Assembly: GCF_014643915.1 (NCBI RefSeq)
Contig: NZ_BMKE01000010.1
Location: 54,862-118,861 of the forward strand
Source of the DNA: Oceanisphaera marina
GTDB lineage: Bacteria; Pseudomonadota; Gammaproteobacteria; Enterobacterales; Aeromonadaceae
DNA length: 64,000 nucleotides
Direction: 5' to 3'
In this document: piece after piece, positions 1 through 8,791 of the stretch
How positions within the stretch are numbered: position 1 is the stretch's first letter
How the letters are laid out: each line of letters begins with the position of its first letter
Notes under the pieces: model-generated
The model's input: only the letters and a program-made list of their open reading frames with translations
The model's database searches: none
Told to the model about the DNA's origin: nothing
Program-made: the position numbers and the translations under genes

Positions 1-18
1 CGCAGCACAGGGGCGGAT

Positions 19-112
19 GAAGGGGTCTACTCAAGCGACCATCACATGACAGGACGTCATGTGCTGAGCGTCGCAGGGATGCGGTTCAGCGTGTCGGTGG
101 AGTAGCCCCTTC
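19..112. repeat. Nested imperfect inverted repeat
   Basis: Outer arms at 19-32 (GAAGGGGTCTACTC) and 100-112 are near-complementary. An inner perfect 8-bp inverted repeat, CACATGAC at 43-50 and GTCATGTG at 56-63, has a 5-nt spacer. No reading frame across it looks coding. It resembles a palindromic intergenic repeat lying downstream of the SDR gene. Whether it is dispersed in the genome cannot be judged from one copy at the window edge. Confidence 0.45.
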
Positions 113-164
113 GTTCGACCTTTACAGGGTAGCTAAATAGATCAGTTAGTTTTCCAGATTTGTA

Positions 165-845
165 TTACTTGGTTGGCATCAGCGTAATTTCGCGTATATC
201 GCATCTTGGATTGGCAGAAATGGCATATACCACTGCATCCGCGACATCGCTGGGATCTAGCTTGTCCGGTTTGGCTTCATCAAAAAAGGGCGTGTTGACC
301 ATGCCCGGGCAGATGGTGGTGCAGCGACCGTTCCACTCAGCCATTTCGGCGGCCAGATTCTGACCAAATCCGTAAGCAAACCATTTAGAGGCACCATACA
401 CAGAGCCTTTCAGGGTTACCTTGCCGGCAATGGAGCTGGTAATAATAAAGTGCCCCCGGGTTTCTTTTAACGAGGCCAGGCTGGCTTTGGCAGTAAACAA
501 CAACGCATTGATATTAACATCCAGCATGGTTTTCCATTCATCTGGATTGCCATTTTCGATACCTGGAGCGTTAACACCGGTACCCGCATTGGCGAACACC
601 ACATCAATTCTGCCAAATGTTTGTCTGGCCTTTTCCACCACGTTTTTTATCTCATCCAGCTTTGATACATCTGCCGTGACCGCCAACACCTTGTCTTCTC
701 CCCAGCGCTTGACGATGGCATTGAGCTTGTCGGTACTTCTCGCGGTGATCACGGCTTTGTGACCCGCTTCTATTACCTTATCGACGGTGGCTGCCCCTAT
801 GCCGCTGGAGGCGCCGGTAATCAGTACGATTTTTTCGTTGCTCAT
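165..845 (-). CDS. Short-chain dehydrogenase/reductase (SDR) family oxidoreductase
   Basis: A 226-residue classical SDR, predicted to be a soluble NAD(P)-dependent oxidoreductase of unknown substrate. Family marks are visible in order: the TGASSGIG dinucleotide-binding loop (residues 10-17), NAG (86-88), the active-site Asn in DVNINA (about 111), Ser 137/138, the YGASK catalytic Tyr150-Lys154 pair, and a PG motif at 180-181. The start is supported by a GAGGAG ribosome-binding site a few bases upstream. The gene stands alone, with a palindromic repeat on its 3' side and about 540 bp of non-coding DNA on its 5' side, so context gives no pathway. Length is slightly below the usual 240-260 residues, with a short C-terminus. 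The family call is firm; substrate cannot be inferred. Confidence 0.93.
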   Translation of the reverse strand: MSNEKIVLITGASSGIGAATVDKVIEAGHKAVITARSTDKLNAIVKRWGEDKVLAVTADVSKLDEIKNVVEKARQTFGRIDVVFANAGTGVNAPGIENGNPDEWKTMLDVNINALLFTAKASLASLKETRGHFIITSSIAGKVTLKGSVYGASKWFAYGFGQNLAAEMAEWNGRCTTICPGMVNTPFFDEAKPDKLDPSDVADAVVYAISANPRCDIREITLMPTK

Positions 846-1384
846 GATGTTTGCTCCTCATTCAGTGCGGTTTTACCCGTTCACTTAGGTGAAAGTGCGC
901 CGATGACGTCAGGTATATCATCCGTATTTTGGCTCGGTCAATTATTCAGCCTACTTATCTAAAATAGCCGAGATAGGCACTCATGCTAAAAACGGGCGAG
1001 ATAACATGTAGGCTTGTGAGTTACCCGTCATGCTGTCTTTGATATTGGTATGACAGTCAGGTAAAGGGCACTACTCATTCGACACGCCTTAACCCCATTT
1101 ATGAGGCTCAGATGGCGCCACTACAGTTTGAGTGCCACAGGGAGTGTGCTTGAGCGAGTTGGAGCAGTAGACCTATTGTCCGATGATTTATCGCAGCCAT
1201 CGGGCATGGCTTTCCTTTGCGCTTTTCCTCCATCAAAGCCCCCCGTTTTCCGCTATAATGCCGCTTCATTTTTTAGCCCTGTGCGCGGCATCGTTATCTT
1301 CGACGGTTCAGCGGCCGTGAGTTGACGGCTTTCCCGGTATTTTCTTTTTTATTGCAACATGACATTTCAAGATGGTATTTCAAC
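846..1384. other. Intergenic region between divergent SDR gene and yegD
   Basis: No convincing gene is seen in this gap of about 540 bp; the open frames in it have no ribosome-binding site and no recognisable protein. A consensus -10 hexamer TATAAT at 1254-1259, about 125 bp ahead of yegD, could serve that gene, but no good -35 element is found at 17-18 bp spacing. No member of the heptad or foldable repeat families was recognised here. Confidence 0.4.
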
Positions 1385-2758
1385 ATGATCGGATTTGACT
1401 ACGGTACATCGAACTGTGCGGTTGGCGTGATGGCACAAAACAGCCCGCAGCTTTTATCTTTGGGCGAGCATGGTCGCTACATCTCGTCCACCCTGTATGC
1501 ACCGAGTCGAGATGTGATTGTTAACTGGCTACACAAACACCTGCCCCTGGCAGAGCAGCCGGCATTTCAGCGCCAGCGGCAGCGTCAGTTGCAAAAAGGG
1601 CAGGGCGCGTTACGCGAGCTGGTACTGGACGGCTACCCCACCGAACTGTCGTTTGGCCAGCAAGCGCTAAACGATTACCTGCAAGAGCCGGACGAAGGTT
1701 ATTACATTAAATCCCCCAAATCCTTTCTGGGGGCCACCGGCCTGCTGCCACAACAAGTAGAGCTGTTTGAAGACATAGTGGCGGCCATGATGAGCAATGT
1801 AAAAACGCTGACCGAAGCCGCACTGGGGCGAAGTGTGAGTCAGGCAGTGATTGGCCGGCCCATCAACTTTCAGGGGTTACGGGGGGAAGAAAGCAATCGT
1901 CAGGCCATCAACATCTTGACCAATGCCGCCAGACGGGTGGGCTTTAAAGAGGTGGAGTTTCAGTTTGAGCCGGTGGCCGCCGGGTTTGAATATGAAGCCA
2001 GCCTGACCACCGAGACCCGCGTGCTGGTGGTCGACATTGGCGGCGGAACTACCGATTGCTCCATGTTGCTGATGGGACCCAAACAAGCGGCCCTGACCGA
2101 TAGAACCGCACATTTACTCAGCCACAGCGGTGAGCGGGTGGGGGGCAATGACTTTGATATTGCCTTCGCGCTAAAGGGCATCATGCCCAGCTTTGGTCTG
2201 GACAGCCTGCTGAAAACCGGCAAGCCGGTGCCCGCCAACAGCTATGCGCAAGCGGTGTCCATCAACAACATTCATAATCAGACCGAATTTTACAGCGCGG
2301 CTAATAAGCGCCTGTTAGAGCAGCTGATCCGTGATGCAGAGCAGCCCGAGCTGTTAACCCGCCTGTTAACCGTGCAGAAAAACAAACTCAGTTATCGAGT
2401 CGTCAACGCCGCCGAGCAAAGCAAGATTGCCTTGACCGATCATACCGAGCAGTTGGTCGACCTGTCCGATATCGACAAGGGCCTGGCCGTCAACCTGAAC
2501 AGAGACGGCTTTGCCAAGGCCTGTCACCGTGAACTGAGCGCCATCACCGCGCTGATGACGGATGCCATTGCTCAGGCAGGCTGTCAGCCAGACGTGGTCT
2601 TTGTTACCGGCGGTACCGCCAAGTCACCGGTACTGAATCAGTTCTTGCAGCAGCATTTTCAAGATACGCCGATCGTGATCGGTGACCACTTTGGCAGCGT
2701 CACCGCCGGCTTGACCCGTTGGGCTAACACCATTTATGGACCGCTTAAAACAAAATAA
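1385..2758 (+). CDS. yegD: Hsp70-like chaperone-family protein YegD
   Basis: A 457-residue actin/Hsp70-fold ATPase of the YegD type, an Hsp70 relative that lacks the full substrate-binding and lid domains. The N-terminus has the phosphate-1 loop FDYGTSNCAVGV. A second phosphate loop, VVDIGGGTTDCSM, lies around residue 217, and an adenosine motif, VFVTGGTAKSP, near residue 405. Length matches the E. coli protein (about 450). The frame is open further upstream, but ATG 1385 is chosen because the protein then begins right at the conserved MIGFDYG segment. No DnaJ or GrpE neighbour is present. Its cellular role is poorly defined in the family. The downstream gap is filled by repeats. Confidence 0.9.
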   Translation: MIGFDYGTSNCAVGVMAQNSPQLLSLGEHGRYISSTLYAPSRDVIVNWLHKHLPLAEQPAFQRQRQRQLQKGQGALRELVLDGYPTELSFGQQALNDYLQEPDEGYYIKSPKSFLGATGLLPQQVELFEDIVAAMMSNVKTLTEAALGRSVSQAVIGRPINFQGLRGEESNRQAINILTNAARRVGFKEVEFQFEPVAAGFEYEASLTTETRVLVVDIGGGTTDCSMLLMGPKQAALTDRTAHLLSHSGERVGGNDFDIAFALKGIMPSFGLDSLLKTGKPVPANSYAQAVSINNIHNQTEFYSAANKRLLEQLIRDAEQPELLTRLLTVQKNKLSYRVVNAAEQSKIALTDHTEQLVDLSDIDKGLAVNLNRDGFAKACHRELSAITALMTDAIAQAGCQPDVVFVTGGTAKSPVLNQFLQQHFQDTPIVIGDHFGSVTAGLTRWANTIYGPLKTK

Positions 2759-2769
2759 TTCTGCAACGC

Positions 2770-2936
2770 TTCTTTGTTAAGAGGGTCACGGAACGCACGG
2801 AAAAATTAAGATGAGATGAGGGCGAAAAGTGCCAAGGGCACCTTATTGGTAAGGGCTTGGTCTTACCCATTAACTGTTTTTCAGACTTGAGCTCTATTTT
2901 TCTGTGGGTTCCGCGTTCTTCCGTTGCGAAAAATAT
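2770..2936. repeat. Foldable intergenic element, family M2, copy 1
   Basis: About 165 bp between yegD and the DUF503 gene. The left end carries CACGGAACGCACGGAAAAAT; the right end carries CTGTGGGTTCCGCG, which is near-complementary to it. An inner hairpin pairs GGTAAG with CTTACC around 2850-2868. The same end sequences and layout recur at 5127-5287, so this is a repeat family and not a gene-specific structure. No ORF is visible. It looks like a non-autonomous, MITE-like element or a large REP-type structure. Confidence 0.6.
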
Positions 2937-2944
2937 TTTAAAAT

Positions 2945-2984
2945 CCCGCTGAGGCGGGACTGCCAGCTAAAGCGGCAGCCTACA
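2945..2984. repeat. Partial copy of palindromic element family M1
   Basis: This 40-bp segment matches 12930-12969 at 37 of 40 positions by eye, which is the right end of a longer element there. It contains a CCCGC-tgag-GCGGG hairpin followed by CTGCC-agctaaagc-GGCAG. Only the right-hand part of the element is recognisable. Confidence 0.65.
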
Positions 2985-3023
2985 AAGGTCACAGGAGCGA
3001 GGGCTTATATTTAACTAATAGCG

Positions 3024-3044
3024 TACAGCTGACGGCTTAAAGCT
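3024..3044. repeat. Short heptad array (nnnnGCT units)
   Basis: Three consecutive 7-nt units, TACAGCT, GACGGCT and TAAAGCT, share the GCT end. The same unit type appears at 60155-60182 beside the MerR gene. It belongs to the 7-nt-period intergenic arrays found at many gene boundaries in this window. Confidence 0.5.
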
Positions 3045-3154
3045 TTGTTTTAGCCCTTACCATCAAGATCTCTTTCAGATGTGATCTCTATTTTTCTGTA
3101 TCTTGTTCATACTGGTTCCTGTCCGTTTTATGACTTAATCAAGGTCGACGGCCC

Positions 3155-3436
3155 CTAGAGAAGCTCGCGGGTGACCTTGATCATGCGTGCTTCTACGGTG
3201 CGCTGTATCTTGTCTTCAATCTGGCTGCACTGAGACTCAACCTCGCGCTTGGTGGTGGCTACTACCACAAACGACCATTCGCTGGCATCGTGCCGGTCGT
3301 GTTCACCACTCTCGCAGACAGCCACCGACGGGGTGCGCCCGAATCGTTCGTGCATGCCGCCGATGCGCTGGCGCTTTTCTTTGAGGGAACCACATCCCGG
3401 CAGAGAAAAAGTGATGGTCAGAATAGCGATATGCAT
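3155..3436 (-). CDS. DUF503 (YlxP-like) family protein
   Basis: A 93-residue protein with DUF503 hallmarks: an N-terminal strand (MHIAILTITFSLPGC), the conserved SLKEKR segment near residue 17, an AVCESG strand, and a C-terminal helix ending in ARMIKVTRELL. An AAGGAG ribosome-binding site 7 nt before ATG supports the start. In many bacteria this family (YlxP) sits in the nusA-infB-rbfA cluster and is linked by context to ribosome maturation. Here it stands alone, convergent with yegD across a repeat-filled gap. Biochemical function is not established. Confidence 0.8.
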   Translation of the reverse strand: MHIAILTITFSLPGCGSLKEKRQRIGGMHERFGRTPSVAVCESGEHDRHDASEWSFVVVATTKREVESQCSQIEDKIQRTVEARMIKVTRELL

Positions 3437-3449
3437 ATCGTGCTCCTTG

Positions 3450-3496
3450 CTCGCCTGCAGAACAGCCTAGTATGCTTTGGCCGTTCTGCAAGCGAG
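3450..3496. other. Stem-loop between FAD oxidoreductase and DUF503 genes
   Basis: CTCGC-CT-GCAGAAC (3450-3463) pairs with GTTCTGC-AA-GCGAG (3483-3496). This gives 12 paired positions around a symmetric 2-nt mismatch, with a 19-nt loop. It lies just downstream of the FAD oxidoreductase stop and upstream of DUF503 on the same strand. There is no T-run, so it may be a processing or stability hairpin and not an intrinsic terminator. Confidence 0.4.
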
Positions 3497-3529
3497 TGTC
3501 GGCAGAGGTTACCCAGTAGCCTCTTACTC

Positions 3530-5044
3530 TCACCCCATATTCAGTGCCAGTGCTTCTGGGTAGCCGCGTTCATTGGCGAGTTGTACGGCAACGGCTTCTA
3601 CCTGCTCGGCACTCTGCTGGCGGGTAATGGCCAGTTGCGGTGATAAGCGCGGTGCTTGTTTCGCACCATCAGGCTTAACATCTTGCTGTGGGCAGTCGAT
3701 TTTTAACCAGCCCAGGTCGGCCAGTCGGGCCACGATGCGATCCGCCGCGGTCAGTGCCGAGCTGGCCTTGACGATTTCTACCCGCGCATAATGCTGGCCT
3801 TCAAAGGAGACATCGGCGGCACGCAGCGAGGGATCACTGCCCGGAATTTGCTGGGCGCCAAACAGCGGCTTGCCACCCACGGTGGCACGAGCAAAGTCGG
3901 GCAGCAGGCGGGCCATGTGATTAATGGCCTCCCGGGTGCGGGCTTCTATGTCGGTATTTTGCCAGCCTTGCTCCAGCTGGATTTGATATGGCTGGGGCAA
4001 TTGCGGCTGGGCGCTGAGCGGGCCGCTGGCCACCAGGCCGTTTTTAAACAGCGTGATGCCGTCTGTCATGCCGTGCAGCTGAAATACCCCGTTCGGATAG
4101 GGCGTTAACTGAGCCATGCCCCTGGGGGTGCCGCGTGGTCCGTGAAAAATCACCTCCGGCCATTCACCGCGGGTGTGCCAGTGGGCCACATAGGCGGCCT
4201 TGTATTCCACCAGCCGTTGGCGACGGTAACCAGCCATGTCATCCACCAGGCCGGTGCGAAAACCGCAGGCATTCACCAGAAAGTCGACCTTGTGCGCTTG
4301 CACCTGCTGTTGCACCAACTGTGTTTCTTGCTGAGAGCAGGTCTCTGTATGGATCAGCCAGCCATCGGGCAAGGGCTCAAGCTCGGTGGCGCGGGTGTTC
4401 AGTTGCAACTGGCAATGGGGTGAGTCTTGCAATGCCAGGGTGGCGGTGGCCGCCATGCGAAACAGGCTCCAGCCGTATTCCTGCACCAAAATCAGCGGAA
4501 ACTTCAGCAAGTCCGGGTCCAGATGATGGGCCAGGGGGATTAACCAGTCGTCGTGGCTGTTTGCTTTTTCGGGCAGAGGGCGCTCGGCCAGATCCACAAA
4601 CTGCTCGCGGCTGTAGCAACGATAATAATTTTCCGGCTCGCCCAACACCTTGTTGGCCACATCTTCCGCCACCAGCCGTTGATACTCCTGGGTGACCTGC
4701 CTGAGTCGCGGCAACAGCGCGCTGGCATCCCCGGCATCCGAGGTCGGGATGGCGATCACGGTAGGGCGACGATTGATGCTGTGCGGATAGGCGCGCACCG
4801 AGTCGATGGACTGGCGCAACAGCGTCAGGCATTGCTGATCGCTGATTTCGCGATACAGATTGCCGCCCGCGTGCAGGTGGCAAATGGGCGGACCATTCAG
4901 CAAGCCATTGCCGGCTTCAATCAGCAGGGTATTAATGCCTAAATCGGCCAGCCGTAACGCAGTGGTGGCCCCGGCAACGCCGCCGCCCAAAATGCCAACG
5001 GTCAGTGGGCGTTGCGGGCTGGCATGGCAAAGGTGTGTGTTCAT
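3530..5044 (-). CDS. FAD-dependent oxidoreductase (DAO superfamily)
   Basis: A 504-residue flavoprotein. After a short leader, residues about 15-42 form a Rossmann dinucleotide-binding motif (VGILGGGVAGATTALRLADL, with acidic residue E43 after the second strand). A middle stretch with VNACGFRTG near residue 260 resembles the second FAD-contact region of glycine/D-amino-acid-oxidase-type proteins. No signal peptide or membrane segment is seen. The substrate is unknown; the C-terminal 80 residues are not recognisable to me. It is co-directional with mfd but separated by repeats, so no operon is implied. The fold call is strong; specific function is open. Confidence 0.8.
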   Translation of the reverse strand: MNTHLCHASPQRPLTVGILGGGVAGATTALRLADLGINTLLIEAGNGLLNGPPICHLHAGGNLYREISDQQCLTLLRQSIDSVRAYPHSINRRPTVIAIPTSDAGDASALLPRLRQVTQEYQRLVAEDVANKVLGEPENYYRCYSREQFVDLAERPLPEKANSHDDWLIPLAHHLDPDLLKFPLILVQEYGWSLFRMAATATLALQDSPHCQLQLNTRATELEPLPDGWLIHTETCSQQETQLVQQQVQAHKVDFLVNACGFRTGLVDDMAGYRRQRLVEYKAAYVAHWHTRGEWPEVIFHGPRGTPRGMAQLTPYPNGVFQLHGMTDGITLFKNGLVASGPLSAQPQLPQPYQIQLEQGWQNTDIEARTREAINHMARLLPDFARATVGGKPLFGAQQIPGSDPSLRAADVSFEGQHYARVEIVKASSALTAADRIVARLADLGWLKIDCPQQDVKPDGAKQAPRLSPQLAITRQQSAEQVEAVAVQLANERGYPEALALNMG

Positions 5045-5065
5045 TAGTTCTCAAGAATGCGGTGT

Positions 5066-5100
5066 GTGAAGAGTGAAGCGCAAAGAGTGAAGGGTTAAAT
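5066..5100. repeat. Heptad array (GTGAAGA type)
   Basis: Five consecutive 7-nt units: GTGAAGA, GTGAAGC, GCAAAGA, GTGAAGG, then a decayed GTTAAAT. It lies about 20 bp upstream of the FAD oxidoreductase start, next to an M2 element. Confidence 0.7.
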
Positions 5101-5126
5101 CTAACACCTAAATATAAAAAGCTCTT

Positions 5127-5287
5127 TCGCCACGATTCTTTGTAACAAGAAGCACGGAACCCACGGAAAAATGAAGATGGGATAAATACGAAGGGCTCTT
5201 AGGGGGTGACCTTATGCATAAGAAGCCCTTTCACTTTTACCTGTCTTTACGTCCGTGTATTTCCGTGTATTCCGTGGCAAAAATGGG
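5127..5287. repeat. Foldable intergenic element, family M2, copy 2
   Basis: Layout matches 2770-2936. The left end has CACGGAACCCACGGAAAAAT at about 5154-5172; the right end (5241-5287) has repeated CCGTGTAtt motifs and CCGTGGCAAAAAT. Inner arms GAAGGGCTcTTA and TAAGAAGCCCTTTC pair, so the whole element can fold into one long hairpin. No ORF or transposase is visible. Confidence 0.6.
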
Positions 5288-5310
5288 TTTGGGGTTGGTG
5301 TTATGTCGTC

Positions 5311-5340
5311 CTCTCCACTCTTTCCCCTTCACCCATCACG
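5311..5340. repeat. Heptad array overlapping the mfd 3' end
   Basis: Degenerate 7-nt units of the TTCACYC type (CTCCACT, CTTTCCC, CTTCACC, CATCACG) run into the mfd stop codon at 5336-5338. The preceding GTCGT resembles the reverse complement of the AACGAC that flanks the arrays at 12811 and 57320. Confidence 0.5.
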
Positions 5341-8300
5341 TAACCTGGTGCTTGCCGAGTTCGGTGAGCAAATCGTTGATCAGCGCGAGTCTTGCGGCGG
5401 CATCGTGGCTGGGTATCGCAAAGCGCAGCCGGGTTGGCCCTTCCATTTTGTAGATGCGCGGCTGGCTTTGCAAGAGGCTGACCAGGAACATGGGGTCTAT
5501 GTTGGCATCCTGGGCAAAGGTAATGCTGCCGCCAGTGGCACTGGCGTCGATTTTGTCGATGCCCAGAGGGTTGGCCTTGAGCTTGAGCCCCGCCAGCGCC
5601 ACCAGATTTTTGGTGGGCTCGGGCAAGAGGCCAAAGCGGTCAATCAGCTCTACCTGCAGTTCGCGAAGCTGAGCATCATCTTCTGCGGTGGCGATGCGTT
5701 TGTACATGGACAGGCGCATGTTGACGTCGGGAATATAATCCTCCGGTAGCAGGGCGGGCAGGCGCAGTTCGATGTCGGTTTGGCTGCGCAGCAGTTGTTC
5801 CAGTGCCGGCTCCTTGCCCGATTGTAGCGCTTTGACTGCCTGCTCCAGCATTTCCATATACAGGCTGAAGCCGATGGCGGTGATCTGGCCACTCTGCTCG
5901 TCGCCCAGCAGCTCGCCGGCGCCGCGAATTTCCAGATCGTGGGTGGCCAGGGCAAAACCGGCACCCAAGTCTTCCAGCGCCGAAATGGCCTCCAGCCGTT
6001 TTTTGGCATCCGTGGTCATGCGCTTGGGGTGGGGGGTCATCAAATAGGCATAGGCCTGATGGTGCGAACGCCCCACACGGCCGCGCAGCTGGTGCAACTG
6101 CGCCAGGCCCAGCTTGTCGGCTCTGTCCATGATAATGGTGTTGGCGGTGGGCACATCGATACCGGTTTCTATGATGGTGGAGCACAGCAGCACGTTATAG
6201 CGCTGATGGTAAAAATCACTCATCACCCGTTCCAGCTCCCGCTCGCGCATCTGGCCGTGGGCGATGCCAATGCGCGCCTCGGGTACCAGGGTGGCCAGGG
6301 TTTCTGCGGTGTGTTCTATGGTTTGCACTTCGTTGTGCAGGTAATAGACTTGGCCGCCACGCTTGAGTTCCCGCAAAATGGCCTCGCGGATGGTGGCGGG
6401 ATCCGATTCGCGCACGAAGGTTTTTACCGCCAGTCGCTTGGCCGGTGGGGTGGCGATAATGGACAGATCGCGCATGCCGCCCATGGCCATGTTCAGGGTG
6501 CGCGGAATGGGGGTCGCGGTGAGCGTCAGAATGTCCACGTCGGCGCGCAGCGCCTTGATCTGATCTTTCTGGCGCACGCCAAAGCGGTGTTCTTCGTCCA
6601 CAATCAACAAGCCGAGGTCTTTAAAGCGAATATCCTGGCTTAATAATTTATGAGTCCCGATCACAATATCTATGGTGCCGTCGCTGATCCCCTCCAGCAC
6701 CTTGTCCTGCTCTTTGCCGCTTTTAAAACGGCTGATCATGTCTATGCGTACCGGCCAGTTGGCGAAGCGGTCTCTAAAGTTGTCGTAATGCTGCTGGGCC
6801 AACAGGGTAGTGGGCACCAATACCGCTACCTGTTTGCCATGGTGCACTGCCACGAAGGCGGCGCGCATTGCCACTTCGGTTTTACCAAAGCCCACGTCAC
6901 CACACACCAGTCTGTCCATGGCCTTGGGCTGGGTCATGTCGGTGAGCACCGCATTGATGGCGTTCAGCTGATCGTCGGTTTCTTCAAACGGAAAGGCATC
7001 GGAAAACTGCCGGTAGGCGGCCTTGTCGTGGATCATGGCCTGACCGGGCTGGGCGGCACGGCGGGCATACACATCCAGCAGTTCGGCGGCTACGTCGCGC
7101 ACTTTTTCGGCGGCCTTGCGTTTGGCCTTGGCCCAGGTTTCGTTGCCGAGCTTGTTCAGGGCAGGGGCATCGGCACCGCTGTAACGGCCCACCAGATGCA
7201 GGGCGGTCACCGGCACATACAGCTTGTCGCCACCGGCGTATTCCAGGGTCAGGTATTCCGACTTCATTCCGCCGGCATCCAGGGTTTGCAGGCCGGTGTA
7301 GCGGCCCACGCCGTGATCCAGATGCACCACCGGCTGACCCATCGACAGCTCGGCCAGGTTGCGGATCAGGGTATCAGGGCTCAGGCTCTTGGACTTTTCG
7401 CGACGGCGGCGCTGAATAACGCGCCCACCCAGCAAGTCGCCTTCGCAGATCAGGGCCAAGCGGTCATCGAGAATAAAGCCTTGCGACAGCGGACCGACCA
7501 GCAGGCCGATGTTATCGCTACCCGCCAGAAATTCATTCACGCTGTGATAGGGCCAGGGCTTGATGGCAGAGCCGGCAAACAGTTCAATCAGGGCCTCACG
7601 CCGACCGGCGGTTTCCACCGAGAACAACACCCGGCCCTTGAACTGGTCACAGAACGCCAGCAAGCGGGTGAGTGGTTCGGCTTTCTGATGCTCCACTTCC
7701 AGCTCCGGCAGCGCACGAATGGGCGCATTGAGCCGGTCGCCTTTTTCCAGCACCGGCGTTGGGCTCAAGTGCAGCTGCGGCCACTGGTTGAGTTGCTGCA
7801 ACACGGCACCGGGCTGCAGATACAGTTCGTCGGGCGGCAACAGTGGGCGCAGGGTGTCGTGGCGACGATCTTCATAGCGCTCTTGCACATCTTGCCAGAA
7901 CACAGTGGCGGCCTCAGACAGCTCGCCCACGGTGAGTACCAGCAAGTTCTCTGGCAGCGAGTCGAACAGGGTCTGGGTGTGTTCGAAAAACAGCGGAAAG
8001 TAATGCTCGATACCCGCCGGAAACTGGCTTTGACTTACTCTGTGATACAAGGACTCCGGCTCGTTACGCAGCGCAAAGCGCTCGCGATACTGGCCACGAA
8101 AACGCTCTATGGCATGGCTGTCGGTCGGAAACTCCCGCGCCGGCAACAGGCGCACCTCGGCCACCGTATCGCGCGAGCGTTGGGTATCGGGGTCGAAGGG
8201 GCGCAGGGTGTCAATTTCATCGTCAAAAAAGTCGATGCGATAGGGTTCAACGGCCCCCATGGGATACAGATCGAGCAGGGCGCCGCGGGCGGCAAATTCG

Positions 8301-8791
8301 CCGTGCTCCAATACCTGTTCTACCGCGCGATAGCCGGCGCGTTCCAGTCGAGTGCGCAGGCCGTGCATATCCAGTTTGTCACCGGTTTTCAGCAGCAGGC
8401 TGTTTTGCTCCAGCCAGTCTCTGGGCGGAGTGCGCAGCATTAGGGTTGTGATGGGCACAATCAGCAGGCCCCGGCTGAGTGCCGGCACGCCATACAGGGT
8501 TTCCAGTCGCTGGGAGATGATATCCCGGTGCGGTGAAAACTGATCGTAGGGCAGAGTTTCCCAGTCGGGGAACAGCTGCACAGGCAGCGCCTGCTCTGTG
8601 CTGGCGTCTTGTTGCAAGAGGTGGCGAACCTCCTGCTCCAGCCGCAGGGCGGTGGGGGTATCCGGCACCATCAACAACACCAGTTGTTGCTGCTGTTTGA
8701 CTTGTTCGGCAATGGCCAGGCTCAAGCTGCTGCCAATCAGTTGGCCCAGGCTGGCCTTGGGTCTGGGAGTAGGGCTGGCTATCTGGATCAT
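5336..8791 (-). CDS. mfd: Transcription-repair coupling factor Mfd
   Basis: Full-length Mfd, 1151 residues (E. coli 1148). It removes stalled RNA polymerase from DNA lesions and recruits UvrA. The N-terminal UvrB-like region comes first, then an RNA-polymerase-interacting domain around residues 480-550 (SMGQPVVHLDHGVGRY). The RecG-like translocase follows: Walker A GDVGFGKTE (about 630), DEEHRFG (about 730), TATPIPRTL, and GRVGRSHHQAY. The C-terminal TRCF domain ends LGKHQVT. The start overlaps the stop of the upstream PilZ-like gene by 4 bp, so the two are probably translationally coupled. Its 3' end touches a heptad array and no clear T-rich terminator is seen. Confidence 0.98.
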   Translation of the reverse strand: MIQIASPTPRPKASLGQLIGSSLSLAIAEQVKQQQQLVLLMVPDTPTALRLEQEVRHLLQQDASTEQALPVQLFPDWETLPYDQFSPHRDIISQRLETLYGVPALSRGLLIVPITTLMLRTPPRDWLEQNSLLLKTGDKLDMHGLRTRLERAGYRAVEQVLEHGEFAARGALLDLYPMGAVEPYRIDFFDDEIDTLRPFDPDTQRSRDTVAEVRLLPAREFPTDSHAIERFRGQYRERFALRNEPESLYHRVSQSQFPAGIEHYFPLFFEHTQTLFDSLPENLLVLTVGELSEAATVFWQDVQERYEDRRHDTLRPLLPPDELYLQPGAVLQQLNQWPQLHLSPTPVLEKGDRLNAPIRALPELEVEHQKAEPLTRLLAFCDQFKGRVLFSVETAGRREALIELFAGSAIKPWPYHSVNEFLAGSDNIGLLVGPLSQGFILDDRLALICEGDLLGGRVIQRRRREKSKSLSPDTLIRNLAELSMGQPVVHLDHGVGRYTGLQTLDAGGMKSEYLTLEYAGGDKLYVPVTALHLVGRYSGADAPALNKLGNETWAKAKRKAAEKVRDVAAELLDVYARRAAQPGQAMIHDKAAYRQFSDAFPFEETDDQLNAINAVLTDMTQPKAMDRLVCGDVGFGKTEVAMRAAFVAVHHGKQVAVLVPTTLLAQQHYDNFRDRFANWPVRIDMISRFKSGKEQDKVLEGISDGTIDIVIGTHKLLSQDIRFKDLGLLIVDEEHRFGVRQKDQIKALRADVDILTLTATPIPRTLNMAMGGMRDLSIIATPPAKRLAVKTFVRESDPATIREAILRELKRGGQVYYLHNEVQTIEHTAETLATLVPEARIGIAHGQMRERELERVMSDFYHQRYNVLLCSTIIETGIDVPTANTIIMDRADKLGLAQLHQLRGRVGRSHHQAYAYLMTPHPKRMTTDAKKRLEAISALEDLGAGFALATHDLEIRGAGELLGDEQSGQITAIGFSLYMEMLEQAVKALQSGKEPALEQLLRSQTDIELRLPALLPEDYIPDVNMRLSMYKRIATAEDDAQLRELQVELIDRFGLLPEPTKNLVALAGLKLKANPLGIDKIDASATGGSITFAQDANIDPMFLVSLLQSQPRIYKMEGPTRLRFAIPSHDAAARLALINDLLTELGKHQVT

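Noticed and set aside
1101-1325. Small plus-strand open frame upstream of yegD
   Set aside because: No ribosome-binding site, low-complexity translation, and it overlaps a likely promoter element.
6650-8443. Long open frame antisense to mfd (about 600 codons)
   Set aside because: It is the complement of a clear mfd frame in high-GC DNA, has no family features, and is rich in His/Gln as expected for an antisense shadow.
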